The position numbers and the translations under genes were made by a program. Below are positions 12,836-25,487 of a stretch of 64,000 nucleotides of DNA, piece by piece. Source of the stretch: Cricetomys ansorgei. Taxonomy: Eukaryota > Chordata > Mammalia > Rodentia > Nesomyidae. The stretch is from positions 66,442,501-66,506,500 of the forward strand of contig JAMJFZ010000199.1 of the NCBI GenBank assembly GCA_026225945.1. Direction: 5' to 3'. Position 1 is the stretch's first letter. Each line of letters starts with the position of its first letter. Below the pieces are notes generated by a model. The model was not told the origin of the DNA. It worked only from the letters and a program-made list of their open reading frames with translations, and did no database searches.

Positions 12836-13006
12836 ATGTCTGTATTGGTGTGTATGTGCATATTTGTTATGTTTTTTCTGTGCATATTTATATATCTGTG
12901 TATATGTGCATACGTGTGTGCTTATATAAGTGTGTGTATGTGTATAGATGTGTCTGTGTTTGTGTGTGTGTATGTATATGTGCATATTTATGTATGTATT
13001 ATGTCA
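12797..13006. repeat. (GT)n with long imperfect TG/TA continuation
   Basis: About 18 pure GT units (12797-12832), then some 170 bp of TG-, TA- and CA-mixed sequence. Open frames on both strands here encode Val/Cys or His/Thr runs and are artefacts. Confidence 0.93.
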
Positions 13007-13758
13007 TTTTTATGAAGAAACCATGACTTTACTCCAACAGAGTTCATCAAAAATACAAAAGCCTCTAAATATAGAAAATTAAGCTAAACAACTGAGCTTC
13101 ACATCAAAGTTTAGGAGCACAGGCTATGAATATGATTATGTGTCTCTCATTCCTCTTCCTTCTTTTAACTATATTACAATCATTCTTACCATTCCATAGA
13201 AGCAATAATCTACTTTCAGTATAAAAGATAAAGAAGAGAATGATGTTTAAACGATGAAAAATCTTCAGGTTATTGTAAAACTCGAAGAAATGGCTACTGA
13301 AAACGTACCATGTATTTCGTAGAAGCAGCAGGTGCAAATCCTTCCAGAACTCAACACTGTGGGTCTCAGAGCTATTGGTGTAGGTGTGTAAAGAGAGAGT
13401 TACAGGAGTGAGATGGAGCAGGATCACCCCCACCAAATTCTCTCAGGCTTGACATTAAATCTGGTCATAAATCTAGCAGTCTGTCCATTGAGCAGGGGGT
13501 AACTGTTTTCCTTGCTCCCAGGTAGAATACTGATGCAGTCTATAGAGGGGCAGAAGATTTGAACAGTGCTTATGGTAGCTTTTCTGTGTAAAAATAAAGG
13601 TAGTCATCTAAATAGAAGTGGCACTTAGGAATGGCCCAAATAGATAATTTAGGTTATTAAATTATAATAGCCTCCTTCTCCTTTCATATCTTATTATGGT
13701 TTCTTATAGAATAAACGTATTTAGGCCCATGTCTTTTGAGCAGACTTCAAAAAACAAT
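13007..13758. other. No gene seen
   Basis: Includes a 110-codon minus-strand frame (13104-13436) with no domain or splice support. No repeat is recognised. Confidence 0.45.
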
Positions 13759-13912
13759 GTGTTCTGAGTGCAGGGGCACGTATCTATAATTGGGTACTTG
13801 GGAAATTGAGGCAAGACTGTCAGAGCTTTTAGATCATCCCCAGCCATATAGGGAGTTCCAGAACTACCAAGACTACCTGTGACCTTCTCTCAAAACAAAA
13901 TAAAAAGATGCA
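13759..13912 (+). mobile_element. B1-type SINE, old and diverged
   Basis: The plus strand follows B1: gtgttctgagtgcaggggcac (box A region), tgggtacttgggaaattgaggcaag, agccatatagggagttccagaacta, gaccttctctcaaaacaaaat, then an A-rich end. Many substitutions indicate an old insertion. Confidence 0.72.
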
Positions 13913-15374
13913 TTTTACTAAAAAGGAAGGTAAATTTGAAAGAATGAAGAAAGAGACAGAAGGCCAGAGAAGACAGTACGGTAAAGAGAGACATTTGAAT
14001 TCTTGTACATTGATTGAATATTTGGCAACCTGGTTAAAGGAATGGGGCCTATGTCATTAGTTCTATTGAAAGATTACTTTGGGCCAAAGTAAGGCATGAT
14101 ATGAAAAATCACCCACTATTGTTAGTGCTGGCAATACGCAGAGTCTAAGTAAATATTAGCTATCTGAGCCTGAATTTAATGAAGGTCTGGTCAGGCATTA
14201 GAATTTCTGTCCTCTGATTCCACTATCCCTTATAACACAGATGTGATATGGAGGAGATAGTGGGAGAAATAGTGAGAAATACCAGACTCACCCAAGGCAG
14301 AGGCATGTGAACTATGGTTCCATACCTTCAAGCTCCCTACTATATTAACTCAACTATATTGATTCAAGGGCACCTGGATCCTTCTCCTATCAATTTATGT
14401 TCTGGTTATTTTATGCTGAAAAAAAAATTAAGATCAGCAGAATAACAACTATCAAGTTTTGGAGTTTTAGTTCTGATTTTATTCCCGGGTAATCTATTTC
14501 CTTTCTGTGTGACTTTTACCAAAGTGTTAAGTACTCTAAACAAATTTACAAAAATGAAGGCAACATTATACACTTCAAGAGACTGTTGCGAGAAGTGATT
14601 TTGAGCATATAGTATAGTGACTTGCATATAGCAATATCTACATAAATGAACACAATGTATAAATATTAGAAGGGGGACTGAGGACATTCCACTTTCTCAC
14701 ACACTTTGGTTCAGTTAATTTGCTTGAATCACAGCTTGTTGCTTTCCCAAGGCTGATGGAGGGTGACTACACTTCCTGCAACATTCGCCAAACAATTAAT
14801 TGAATGAAACCATTTGCAGTGAGTTTGAATTTCATGAATTGTAACCCAATTGGAAATGATACAGCATGAAGATTAAATTCTGATTTTAGGAAAAAGAGTT
14901 TTTATTTCAGAACCCCACTTTCACGTATGTTCTTGTGCGTTTGTCCTTCATTTCTGATCCCTTAGGCTCATCATAGATATGGGCTCTGGAGCAGACTGGG
15001 CATCAGAAGTGGTCCTAAGATCTGCCTTTCTGTGTTCACATCTCAGCATCATCATTTCATATATAGGAAGTCTTTGCAAATGTTGACAAGTAATTCTTAC
15101 AAATGAACTGCCTTGTTCTTCCCTCCCTGGGATTCTATTGCAGGACACAGTTCCTCTGCAAAGTACTTTTGCTGTGCCTTGTGCTAGGCATTTCCATCTC
15201 ATAAAGAGATATGAAGGGACTAGAGGGTGTGCCTTATCTCCTAAACTGGCACAGAGAAGGAACTAGATACATTTCAATGGACGGGTGAAATAGTAGGGGT
15301 AGCATAGAGCTAAGATATTCTTTTGGTAATAATGACAATAAAAATACTATTTTTATTTTTATTTACATTTAATT
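13913..15374. other. No gene seen
   Basis: Short minus-strand frames at 14406 and 14948 have no support. The interval 14700-14880 is repeat-free with TTAATT motifs and may be ordinary unique DNA. Confidence 0.45.
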
Positions 15375-15540
15375 ACTGATAATAACAATTTGCTAGACAA
15401 TGTCATAAGATTTTCTATTCATTTAATCAGCTAATCAGTAGCAAGCTATGAGCTATTTGCTTTATCTATCCATGCCTTGCTTTATAAATCTGAGGGAAAC
15501 AGAATTTGCCAACCCAGCCAGCATTGCATAGTGAGTACAC
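15375..15540 (-). mobile_element. MIR-type SINE relic
   Basis: The reverse complement follows MIR: ttctattcatttaatca, then a gctttatctatccatgcc stretch, then ctttataaatctgagggaaacagaa, then gccaacccagccagcattgcatag, where the MIR core reads attttacagatgaggaaactgaggc ... ttgcccaaggtcacacagc. Confidence 0.55.
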
Positions 15541-15601
15541 ATGCATCAGAATATAGGGAATGTCATTTTTCTAAGGATGCTAAAGATGTCTAGAATCCAG
15601 T

Positions 15602-15672
15602 TTGTGTGTGTGTGTTGTATGTATGCGTGTGTGTGTACATGTGTGTATGTATGGTATATGTGTGTATACCTC

Positions 15673-15706
<34 letters not shown>

Positions 15707-15716
15707 TGTGTGTGTA
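15602..15716. repeat. (TG)n compound microsatellite
   Basis: TG units interrupted by TAT and CA triplets, longest pure run about 15 units. Confidence 0.95.
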
Positions 15717-16620
15717 ATTGTTTCTGGTCCCAGTTTTGTGCAGTGACAAGCTGAGTTCTACATGTCTTGCTAAGATACTACCACTTCATTCTTTATCTAT
15801 GACTGTTACTCATCCTGGCCATCTCAGTCTATCTCCTCCATCCTCCACAGATTACATTTGTCAATAGGTCATTGGTTCTGTTTGGTCTGTGACTTTATGA
15901 CTAGGCTGTGCTTTAACCTTCTGGCACCCACCGTTCATTTTCTACCTTGAGAGGAAAGCAGCAGTAGTCAGAGTAATTAGCTGCTGATTACTGCTGATCT
16001 ATTAATTGGGAAGTGCTGTAGGAACTGTTTAGAATATCTTACTAATCAAATCACAGTATCTTTAATCAAGGATTTAAAGATGTTCTGAACTGAACCAGAG
16101 TATTTAAATTGTGTGTATTTTACTAGTGAAAATATTCCTCCCTCTCTACCACGATGTTTGGTGAATGCACACATCCTAAGCCTCAAGCTATGACAACTCC
16201 TTATATAGTAATATGGTGCACCTGTCACCTACTGTGAATCAAGGTTTCAGAAACTTTTCCTGGAGTACCCACCTATGGTTCAATGCCTCTCTGAATTTAA
16301 TAAGACAATACAGAGGCTAGAATAGAGAAATGAGCTTCATAAACGTTACATGTTTGGGATATCTTTCCAAAAAGGATGATAGGTAATTTGTTGGATAATT
16401 AGAATTATTATTATTAAAACAATATATCTAATGAAGTTGATTATTGACAGATTGAAAGAGATTCTGAGTAATAAGTGATCCTCACCACATATTTTAAGAA
16501 TACTTTCTTATGAATGAATCAATGAAGAGAATACTGAACAAATAATGCAATTAATTAACTTAGAGATAACCTATAATTCTGATACATTTTAGTAAATCAA
16601 AAATAAATTATAAAGCTAGG
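15717..16620. other. No gene seen
   Basis: Unique AT-rich sequence without splice-bounded frames or recognised repeats. Confidence 0.5.
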
Positions 16621-16760
16621 TATATGCATGCAGGTGATACACATATATGTAAAAGATATATATACACTACACACACTTATACATTTATATCTATAAAATA
16701 CGTTTATATTTATATACATTCACTCACAGACATATATAGGCACACATACACAAAAGTAAA
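16621..16760. repeat. Imperfect TA/CA-rich low-complexity tract
   Basis: Runs of tatata, acacac and tttatat alternate irregularly. Confidence 0.7.
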
Positions 16761-16780
16761 TTAAAATACAAAGAAAATTG

Positions 16781-16905
16781 CGATCGTGAATGTCTGCATT
16801 TCTATCACTTAATGATAGGAGAATTAAGAGTTGAAGGCTAGCCTGGGTTTTATAGGAATTTGAAGACTAGCCTGTGGCAGACTGTGGGATTATGTCTCCA
16901 AATTT
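16781..16905 (+). mobile_element. B1-like (7SL-derived) SINE relic, probable
   Basis: The blocks ttgaaggctagcctgggttttatagg, gaagactagcctgtggcagactgtggg and attatgtctccaaa correspond to 'gaggccagcctgg' and 'gaccctgtctcaaa' of 7SL-derived rodent SINEs. The left part is poorly preserved. Confidence 0.55.
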
Positions 16906-18939
16906 AATTACAACAAAGTATGAATTTCTTCTTTAACAAATCTACTGTAATTTTATCTCTATCTTCAGAGAGCACCAATTACTGATTCCTGCTTTCACTA
17001 CTATGGTTTACCAATCTGCATTTTACAATGAAGACAAATTATTAGAACAGCACAGTATGTAGCCATGTGTTAAGTTGTTTCACAATTATTTGCTAACAGA
17101 TTAAGAAATGAAAGTGGTGGATGTGCACTGTGCATTGGCTTATTGTATTAGCCTTCATTCCCTTGCAGTTAGAATAGTAAAACAGTTAAAAAATTGCTTT
17201 TTATAGGCTACCTTTCATCTGACTTCTGAGTATAAAATAGGCTCTGACAACTAAATATACTCACATGGTATTGATATCCAGTTATCAATCAAATACCAAA
17301 TAAAAGACTACATTTAAAGGCCAACTTAAAGCTCTCTCATTACTGTATTCCTTCTCCTACCTAGCTGGAGGGGGACATAGAGAAGATTTCAATGGTTACA
17401 TATCACCTGATGCCCAATGAATGCTCTAGAGGCAGAATTAGACAATAATTCCCTTCTGCATTACTATGGAGTTATTCCCCAGCATTAGCCTATAAACCTT
17501 TAGAACCAATACACTGTATTGAATTACTTTCTGTTAAAATTCCCAGAGAGGATATCCATTCATGCCCTCAACCTTAACTAAATCAGGGAATATCATCTCC
17601 ATTTTTCAGATGTCAAAGCTATGCTTCTTAAAGATTAATTAGTTCCCCCAAATGCCAGCAAGAGCTTAATAGAAAGAAGTAATATGTGAAGTCATTTTTT
17701 TCTGTGCTTTCATATTAAAATGTCATGTTAGAAAAACAGCATGGGATGTTTTGATTGTCCTCCCTCACTTGATAAGAGTTGGGTAAACACATGTCTGTAG
17801 AATTTCTTGGCAGAACTCATTAACAAAACTCTTAGGAAAACAGGGAAAATGTCATCATGAAGCTAGGTGTGATGAGCTAAGCTGTGTTGCTCCCTCTCCT
17901 TCCATCTTGATTTCTAAAACTGCCTCTAAGCGCATGTGCATATGGTTAACCTTCTTACATGTATAATGTTTAATGTACGTACATTATACACACAGTAGGG
18001 CATAGAACATTTATACTGGGGCACACATACCCATTCTCCCAAGTACTGTTGGAATAAAACACTTCTATGCTTATTCTGGATAGATCTCCACCTATTAAAG
18101 AGGCCGTTTATTCAATATATTATGAGACCCATACGTAACATAGGTCTTACCATGATAGCTATGGTTCTAATGGCTCCACTACCATTTGAGTTTGTTGTCA
18201 GTGTTGTTGTTTTTGAAAGCAAGCACTTGCCTAAACATTTCCTTGCTGGTAGGAAATTTGCTTGGTTGTAGCCTTAAGAAAATAGAAAAACAACCAATAT
18301 TTTCAATAAATTTTCTTTATCATTTTGCATGTCTCCATTTTAGAATACAACCCTGCAAAGGGTTATTAGGTCAAAATACGACAAGTATTTGATTTAAAAT
18401 TCATTTGAAAATCGATTTAAGATCACCTAGCTCTGTGACTGACAGAGTGATTCTGTGCTGAGTAGAAATATTTATCAGTCTCCAAATTACAAGATCAAGT
18501 TGAAAAACTCTGTAATCCACTTCTCTATTGTGTGTTTGTTCCCTGGCCACACATCCTTGGGGAAGATAATTTCGAAGAACAGCATCCCCATCTACTCTTG
18601 CCTCCTGCCAAGTAACATCTGGATTCAATGAAAGCAAGATGTCTCATTACAAGCATAACTTGTAAATTATTCATTTACTGTTTATTGGAGGTGGTGCAAG
18701 TAGATGAAGAACACTATGGAAAATGCAGTAAATGCCAAATACTGAGAATTTTAGTGTTGTGGTCTCAGGTGGAGAGGAAGGACTGTGTCCTGGTCAGGCA
18801 GGATAGGATCTAAAGAAAACAGTGATTTATAATTGCTTGTGAAATTAGAGTTTATACATGGGCAGGATAATATGGGGAAAGCATTTTCTCAGATGAAGGT
18901 GGTGAGGATGGGATAGCTAACCATGGGAAGATTACAGAA
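16906..18939. other. Mostly unique sequence, no gene seen
   Basis: Contains the MIR relic at 17585. Frames at 18186-18813 lack any supporting feature. Confidence 0.45.
17585..17700 (-). mobile_element. MIR-type SINE relic
   Basis: The plus strand reads atcatctccatttttcagatgtcaaagct, matching the reverse complement of the MIR core (tccccattttacagatgaggaaact). The following ccaaatgccagcaagagcttaatag fits 'caaggtcacacagctagtaag' less well. Confidence 0.55.
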
Positions 18940-19325
18940 TGTCTGAGTTATTTCCTGCTGCTGGGACCAAATACTCCAAACAAAGCAATTTAAGGGAGAA
19001 GGAGTTTATTAAAGCTAACATTGCAAGATGTGGTTCATCATGGTGGGGGCCCCATGGCAACAGAAGCTCAGTGCAACTACTCCTGCTTCATTCACAATAA
19101 GCAAGCAGAGGGACAGTGCAGGCAAGCATCTTAGTGCTCAGCGTGCTTTCTTCATTGTATATGTACAAAGATCCTCTTTCTAGGGAGTGCTTCTGCTCAC
19201 AATCTAGATGGGTCTTCCCACACAAATTATTGTTATTAAGATTATCTCCACAAGCATGCTCAGAGGCTACCCTCCTAAGTGTGGATGCTGGAAAGTTGAC
19301 TTTAACACTAACCATGTCACATATC
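18940..19325. mobile_element. Rodent interspersed repeat (catgaccaaggcaac-type family)
   Basis: Starts at ttatttcctgctgctgggacc and aaggagtttattaaagc, continues through gtggttcatcatggtggggg, and ends with gggtcttcccacacaaatta, gcatgctcagaggctaccctcc, ggaaagttgactttaacactaaccatgtcaca. This is the same order of blocks as the copy at 7431. The 125-codon minus-strand frame at 19088-19465 lies mostly inside this repeat and is not a gene. Confidence 0.75.
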
Positions 19326-19731
19326 CTCTCAGTCAAGTGATATAACAGATTGCAGTCTTCAGAGATGAGAGGTGAATGTTTGTGAACATCTTCTTTGCTT
19401 TCCATATTTTTGCTACCTTCATTTAAATTTTTCAGATATTTCAAAATCCTCTTCCTAATTTGCAATCTTTATGGTGTCTTAGCTCTACTCCTCTGGAGCA
19501 CAAACATAATAAGAATCTCATTTGGTTTGGAGGACTGTTGATTTTTAAAACGTGATTTGCATTTTTATTTAGTTATATTTGGGGGCTCTGACTCCTCTTT
19601 ATATTGCTGGGTACCCAAGCAAATAACCACATCTATCTCAAAAACTATAAAATAAAACTGTAACCTCATACAGTAAAGGGCTTTGTGCAAAGTACATGGC
19701 TTCAGTATGGAAATAAGAAAGGAGGAAGGAA

Positions 19732-19732
<1 letters not shown>

Positions 19733-19785
<53 letters not shown>
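19733..19785. repeat. (TG)n microsatellite
   Basis: About 26 uninterrupted TG units ending in tatgtg, directly abutting the purine tract. Confidence 0.97.
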
Positions 19786-19786
<1 letters not shown>

Positions 19787-19895
19787 AGACAGAGAGAGAG
19801 AGACAGAGAGACAGAGAGAGAGACAGAGACAGAGAGAGACAGAGAGAGAGAGGGAGGAAGAAGGAGGGGGGGGAAGAGGGGGAGGAGGAGGGAGG
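19786..19895. repeat. (GA)n/(GACA)n polypurine tract ending in a G-rich run
   Basis: Over about 110 bp the plus strand is purine except for isolated C residues. The 3' end holds G runs at 19852-19854, 19866-19873, 19878-19882 and 19890-19892. Frames through it (Arg/Glu/Gly runs) are artefacts. Confidence 0.93.
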
Positions 19896-21344
19896 ATAAT
19901 TAGGAGAACTTACTATTTCTCAGTTCTACAGTTCTAGGAATATCAGGAACTGAATGTGAAAACCAGCAGCCATTTGAAGTCTTCCCTGTTAACTAGGGAA
20001 GCACTAGTGAAAATGATTGTATTTTTGATATCTTATTATCTCATTTTATGAGAGTGGCACCTGCTAGTCTTCTCTGGGATTAATTATCTTGCTCTGATTG
20101 CACTAGTTCATCTCTCACCCTGAAAATGTGTCTCAGGTCATTTATATGTCTAGCTGTATTCCACAACTCCATAAAAATCTCATCTCTGCTCAGCGGTTAA
20201 ATTTGTGTCTGAGAGAGGACAGACTATTCTTCTCCATCACATTGAAACCACTATTTCTTCAGAATGGTGGGTGCCTGATTTTTTTCCATAATGAATTAGT
20301 AGAATTTATATTCTGAGATATGGTTATATTTTGTGCAAGTAGGATAAAAAGAGAAACTTTTATGTAAATGAAGAGATACAATACAAGAGAGATCTGGCAG
20401 ATCTGGGAAAATTAAGCAGTCTGATGAATAAGAATTTTCACATCTGCCCCTAAACAATCAGTCCCAAGAGTTTGCATTGCAACATGATATTTAACTAGGA
20501 AAATTAAACTTCATGCTTTTATAGTGCCTTACTCTTCTCACAGTGAAGTTTTAGTTTTAGAAGATGTGACCGTTGATCCACTAGACGCTGGATATTTCAA
20601 TAAAGAAGTGATATATAAGCGATCTAGTATCCTGTCAAAGGAACACGTCTGTCTTGTGGTGTTTTTCCCATTAACTTTTAAAAGTGAGAAAGCTAGTGGT
20701 CTCCAACACTACTGAGTGTGTCTTTCTCCTCAGATTTTCTCCAACACAGTCAGGAAACATCACTTGGTTCTTTCATAAATCTTCAGGAAGAGGATTCTTC
20801 TTTATTCCCCACATTACATATCAGCTGTAGAGCTGAGAATGAGTGGCAACATACAGTTTACTTATTTCACCCACAAACACAACATGGATATGGAAGTTGG
20901 CTTCCTGTGCTGAAATGTGATATATTAGTGCCATTTATATTTAACCTTGATATAAGTGTGGGTTGTCAAGAATATCAATGCAGTAGATTTCTAGGATTTA
21001 GTCCCCAAAGTAGCAGGTACTCTTGCGCTGTGGAACCTAGATGACTTGCTGATCCATTACTGTGTTTAAGCTTCACTTCTGTTTTTATGTCCAACAAAGT
21101 TCTGGATACTTTGTCTTACTTGCTACTGATGAGGCAAATGATAAAAAGGATACAAGTGTTCTTTGAGTGACTGATGCCAAAATAATGTTTTTTGCCAATT
21201 ATAAAATGCTCAATTAGAAATTAGGGAGTAGATTAGTATTTGTAAAAATGCAAAAATATTAAAAGTCATTATCAAGAAATTAATTCACTAAAGGTTTGGC
21301 AAATTACACAATTTTCACAAGCCATAAAGTGTAGTTGTACGTCT
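19896..21344. other. No gene seen
   Basis: Open frames at 20128-21044 have no matching donor sites. A good acceptor-like site at about 20548 (cttactcttctcacag) is not followed by any nearby donor. Confidence 0.45.
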
Positions 21345-21660
21345 ACTGTGGTGGCTTACCAAGAGAGACAAGGAGACATTTTTATACATTTTCATACTCT
21401 TCCAGACCTCTGCAGAGAGAACCACCATCCTGGCCAGCACTATCCTGGACAGTGGAACCCTAAGAATAGGTGCTCAGGTGTTTTTATTGATTCAGAACTC
21501 CTTAGATGTTCTACTGATAGCACATGCAGATCATTAGAAATCAAATATCTCCCACATAAATCCAACACCTGCAAACAATACAAAACACCAAGTCTAGGGT
21601 AACCCCTCACCCAACAGTGCATAAAACAATTTTATACATAACTAAAAATAAACTCCCACA
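21345..21660 (+). mobile_element. Unnamed ~300-bp dispersed repeat, copy 1
   Basis: Co-linear with 33312-33601 in the same orientation. Shared blocks in order: acctctgcagagagaaccaccatcctgg, agtggaaccctaag, ctcaggtgtttttattgattcagaactcctta, tctcccacataaatccaacacctgcaaacaatacaaaacaccaa, and acaattttatacataac. No coding capacity. It could be a solo LTR of an endogenous retrovirus or part of a longer element. I see no primer-binding site or internal region. Family not identified. Confidence 0.7.
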
Positions 21661-23325
21661 ACAATAAGGTACCCATTTGGCTTTAGAGATGAATATAGGC
21701 CAGCAAGTGAAACCTAAATTTAAATCAGCAATGAAAATAATGAATTGGAAGCCAAATATATAAGACTTGGAGAGCATGCATTGGGAGAAATGTGTTCTCG
21801 AGGAAAGCGTTTTGTACTACTCTAGAGAGAAGGAACTGCTGAGCTATCAGAAAATGTGAGATTTTTCAAGTGTTTCAGCAAATATAGAACATATCAGAAA
21901 TCACAAATAAATAATAAGATAATAAATAAAAGAACATGTATGTTCTAAGAGGTGTAAGCATGTCAGGTATCTAGTATATATAGGCCATGCAGGTTATGAG
22001 TTAAATAGTGGAGATACATATAGCTTATACAGTTTCCAGTAAGTTTCACACACTGTGAAAAGTTCAAGATATAGGGGTTAAGGATCTCTATGTTCATTTT
22101 TTATATGGACAAAATGAATCCAATCTAACATCTTTCCAGTGATAGTAAGTTTCCTGAATATAGATTCCTTCTTAATACAGGTATCATTTCAGATTGCTTA
22201 ATTAGCTTTACTAAGTCCCACACTTGATGTGATTTGCATTTGCCTGACTGGATTCCTCGCCATGTCCATATGCACATAGGATACAGGGACCCAGCACTGA
22301 TCGCTGAGAACAATTACATCTGAGTTCACAACTTGTATTTTTGTACCTACTCAGCTACTAGTTAAAGAATGTAACAGAAAAGCTAATTCTGTGCATGTAA
22401 AATTACAATGTAGACACCAGATGTGTGCAGATGCAGAGTTATAAAATCATTTTCCATCATTTAAAAACTGAAAGATTTAATGAAAGCTACCCCATGAGCT
22501 TCTCGGGTCTCTGTCACTCATTAGCAGCTGGAGGCTGAGACAGAGACAGGGCTGCCTACCTCCAAGATGGGAGCTCTTCTTTGCCACAATCCACTCTTAA
22601 GTTTTGTGGGAACTTTGATGCTTGTAATCATAGATGCACTGCTGATTGTTCTTGTTGTTGTGTAGACTTTTATAAGGAAAATAAAATTTATGTCAAACTC
22701 AGTCCTCTAGCAAATGTAGGATGGTGAGGGATAGTTTTGATAAGGTTTGCATTTCAAGGGGATAAGATTATGCTCATGTCCTTCTTTACATTGAGAATTA
22801 TTTATCTGGTTTTAATATGCAACCTAAATGCTCACAAAAAGGCAGAAAATACTGTTGTGAGTCCCACACTAATGTATTTCTTTCCCTGCTTACTCACTGC
22901 TGAGAATTTCTGTGATTGACAGAGAGCCTTTGGCTTTTGGATGTGGCTTTGCCTAATACACACGTTCAAATTTGTCTACAGGCTCACCCTGTGTTGTCCA
23001 TGTAGATCTATGTATGTGGTTCAAATAAGATTTGTAACATAAATGGAACAAACATCTATCTGCAAAGCTTGACTTCTACGATGTTTGTAAATCTTTCTTT
23101 CCGTCATTGTTTCTATCTTTAAAATATAAATGAAAGGCCCTCTTGATTCAATCTCTTAAAGGAATTTCTAAAATATAGGCTACTGATAACCAAACCATAA
23201 ATTGTACCAGTTGACTTATTATATAATTTATACTGTAGTTAGAATAAGAGATGTAAGAGTCTTAATAATAAAATAATTGCTATATGTGGAGATATGTTAT
23301 TAATAAGCTCAAAATTGCTATGTAT
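21661..23325. other. No gene seen
   Basis: AT-rich unique DNA. The segment 22490-22600 is less AT-rich but matches no repeat I know. Confidence 0.5.
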
Positions 23326-23450
23326 CCTTTTTGAGATCATTTTGTTTCAACACTGGTCCTCATATCCAGGTTAGCCTTGAACTTATGGTCATCCTTCTGC
23401 CTCAATCTTCTGGGTATTGCAATGATAGAGATGAGTCACCATGCCTGTTA
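23326..23450 (-). mobile_element. B1-type SINE, old
   Basis: The plus strand reads tttgagatcattttgtttcaa, ccaggttagccttgaacttatgg, ccttctgcctcaatcttctgggtattgcaatgatagagatgagtcaccatgcc, the reverse complement of B1 from its 3' to its 5' end. Confidence 0.8.
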
Positions 23451-23777
23451 TCAATATCAGTTTTACATGTGAGGACCAGGAGGCAAAAAAATCCATGACT
23501 AATCTGATTCTATTGCACTGTAAATAATTTGCTTCTTCAGCTCCATTAGCTGAGTCCCTGAAACATCACAGCAAGTACATGATGGATCAGATTGGAACCA
23601 ATATGAATGTTTAACCCAGACTGTTAGTAACTAGAATTGACTTCATTTTTATATTTTTAGCATCTAGATTGACCACTAAATACAAGAGTCTGAGTGCTCA
23701 TAAATAATGATTTAATTCATTTATAAGGAACATAAAATACAGTTTCATTTACCACAGGCATGGATTCAATTAACCAA

Positions 23778-23780
<3 letters not shown>

Positions 23781-23813
<33 letters not shown>
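23781..23813. repeat. (TG)n microsatellite
   Basis: About 16 pure TG units. Confidence 0.96.
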
Positions 23814-23816
<3 letters not shown>

Positions 23817-25324
23817 AACATATCTTAAAAGTTTATGTCTGTCTACTAAGCATGTGATGCTTTTTTTCTTGATGTTTCTTCAAACAGTATTGTATGGTGA
23901 AAATTTATCATTGAGTAGCATTGAGTATCAGAAATAATAAATAGCTCTAAATATACCAAAAAGTATAAGGGAGTTATGTGCAATTTTTATTATTTTATCA
24001 TTATATACTAATTGACCCTGGGACCAATCCTCCATAGATTCCAAAGTATGGCTCTCTATATATACTTTGTAGAAAAATATTTGCAATCACATGTTCAGAA
24101 ATTTATTGTGACATTTTAGAAAATATTGCAACATTTAGCACATCTTGAAACACATTTTAAGTACTTTATATTGTATTAATACTATCTCCACAGCTCTTTG
24201 TTTATATAATTTTGAGGATAAGAATATATGAGTTCAAATTCATTTGAAGCATGTAGCAAAAACACTCCCACACTAACTAACTATAAATAACTATGTTTTT
24301 GACATGGTAAGGTCATGGCTGTCATAAAGTGATGTGTACCCGTATTCTCTGTTGGTAGTGAAGTAACTGTGAAGAAGCAAGTCTGAGCATTGCTTGCTTT
24401 CTCCCATGGAAACTGGATTTCAAAAGACTTGGCTTCTTCCTTTAATGTGTCACAGCCAATATATTTCAGAATTCTCTCCTCTTCTCAAGTATCTACCTCA
24501 AAATACATTCTGCTACCACTGCATCCATGCTGAGCCATCTCTTAGGGGTGGCAGACTTGCATCATAGAATAAAGATTTGTTGTTCAAAATTCATTATTGT
24601 GATTTGGTGATCATTCTATAGATAAAAAATATTGATCTAATCTTCCCAAAGCAAGATATGACTATAGCAAGATATATTTTCTAATGTGGCTTTGAGGTTG
24701 TTTTCTGTATGTCATCTACCATCACTGCCCACTTTTCAACTCATATACTCTCAGAATATCAGACTAGAGATAGCTTGCACTAATAAATCCTGATATATCT
24801 GTCAGATCCATGCTGGATCAATGAAGCTGACAGTCATTAAATTCTGTTTCTTCCTGCCCTCCATCTTCAATTGGGCTCTCAGTTGAACATCCCCAGCTTG
24901 ATTTAACTGAAGATTACATTAGGAGTCCACAGGCCAGAGTATTTGTAGCCCAGTGAATGCTTTGAATGGTGGCAGGTCTATGATGGATTAGACAAACACT
25001 TTAATCTGAGAGTAAGCCTGTCCAAACTTGGAAGGCAGGAAAGAGATGACATCTCATTGAGGCTCATTGAGTCTTTGTTTAAAATCTCAGCAACTTTATG
25101 TAAAGGAAGACTGGGTCCTGAGACTAATCAGATTTCCAACCTAAAAGATAGGCACCATCACATATAAACTGTCCAATAATATCGTGTCTCAGTTTCCTTT
25201 GCTAAAGAAAAAGTAAATCCCCCACTTCTGAATATCATAATGATAAAATGAAATAATTGTTTTGAAGTACATAGTTTAACTAAATAGTTGTTAGAATTGA
25301 CTATTAAATAGGAGAGAACATTAT
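23814..25324. other. No gene seen
   Basis: Unique sequence. No splice-bounded frames or recognised repeats. Confidence 0.5.
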
Positions 25325-25487
25325 TATTATAATTTTGCTGAAAACACTCATACTGAAGAAGTATTGACCTCAAATTTAAAAATCCCTATCTTTAAATTGG
25401 GTACAATAATAAATACCAAGCCATAGATTTTTAGCAGGGAGATTAAATGAGTATATTTGTAAATTTATTAAGGGGTCATGATTCTGT
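25325..25487 (+). repeat. Locally duplicated MIR-like segment, copy A
   Basis: Near-identical in order to 26331-26490, roughly 85-90 % by eye: catactgaagaagtattgacctcaa, ctatctttaaattgggtacaataataaata, tttttagcagggagattaaatgagtatattt, aatttattaaggggtcatgat. The frame of the sequence follows MIR (cctcagtttcctcatctgtaaaatggg ... gaggattaaatgag). Confidence 0.85.

Noticed and set aside
12758..13026. His/Thr- and Val/Cys-rich open frames on both strands
   Set aside because: Translations of the (GT)n microsatellite. The same applies to 15546-15749, 19685-19903, 37260-37565 and 45205-45453.
19088..19465. 125-codon minus-strand open frame
   Set aside because: Mostly inside the rodent interspersed repeat at 18940-19325.
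20549..20640. Possible exon after cttactcttctcacag
   Set aside because: No GT donor within a reasonable distance in the open frame.
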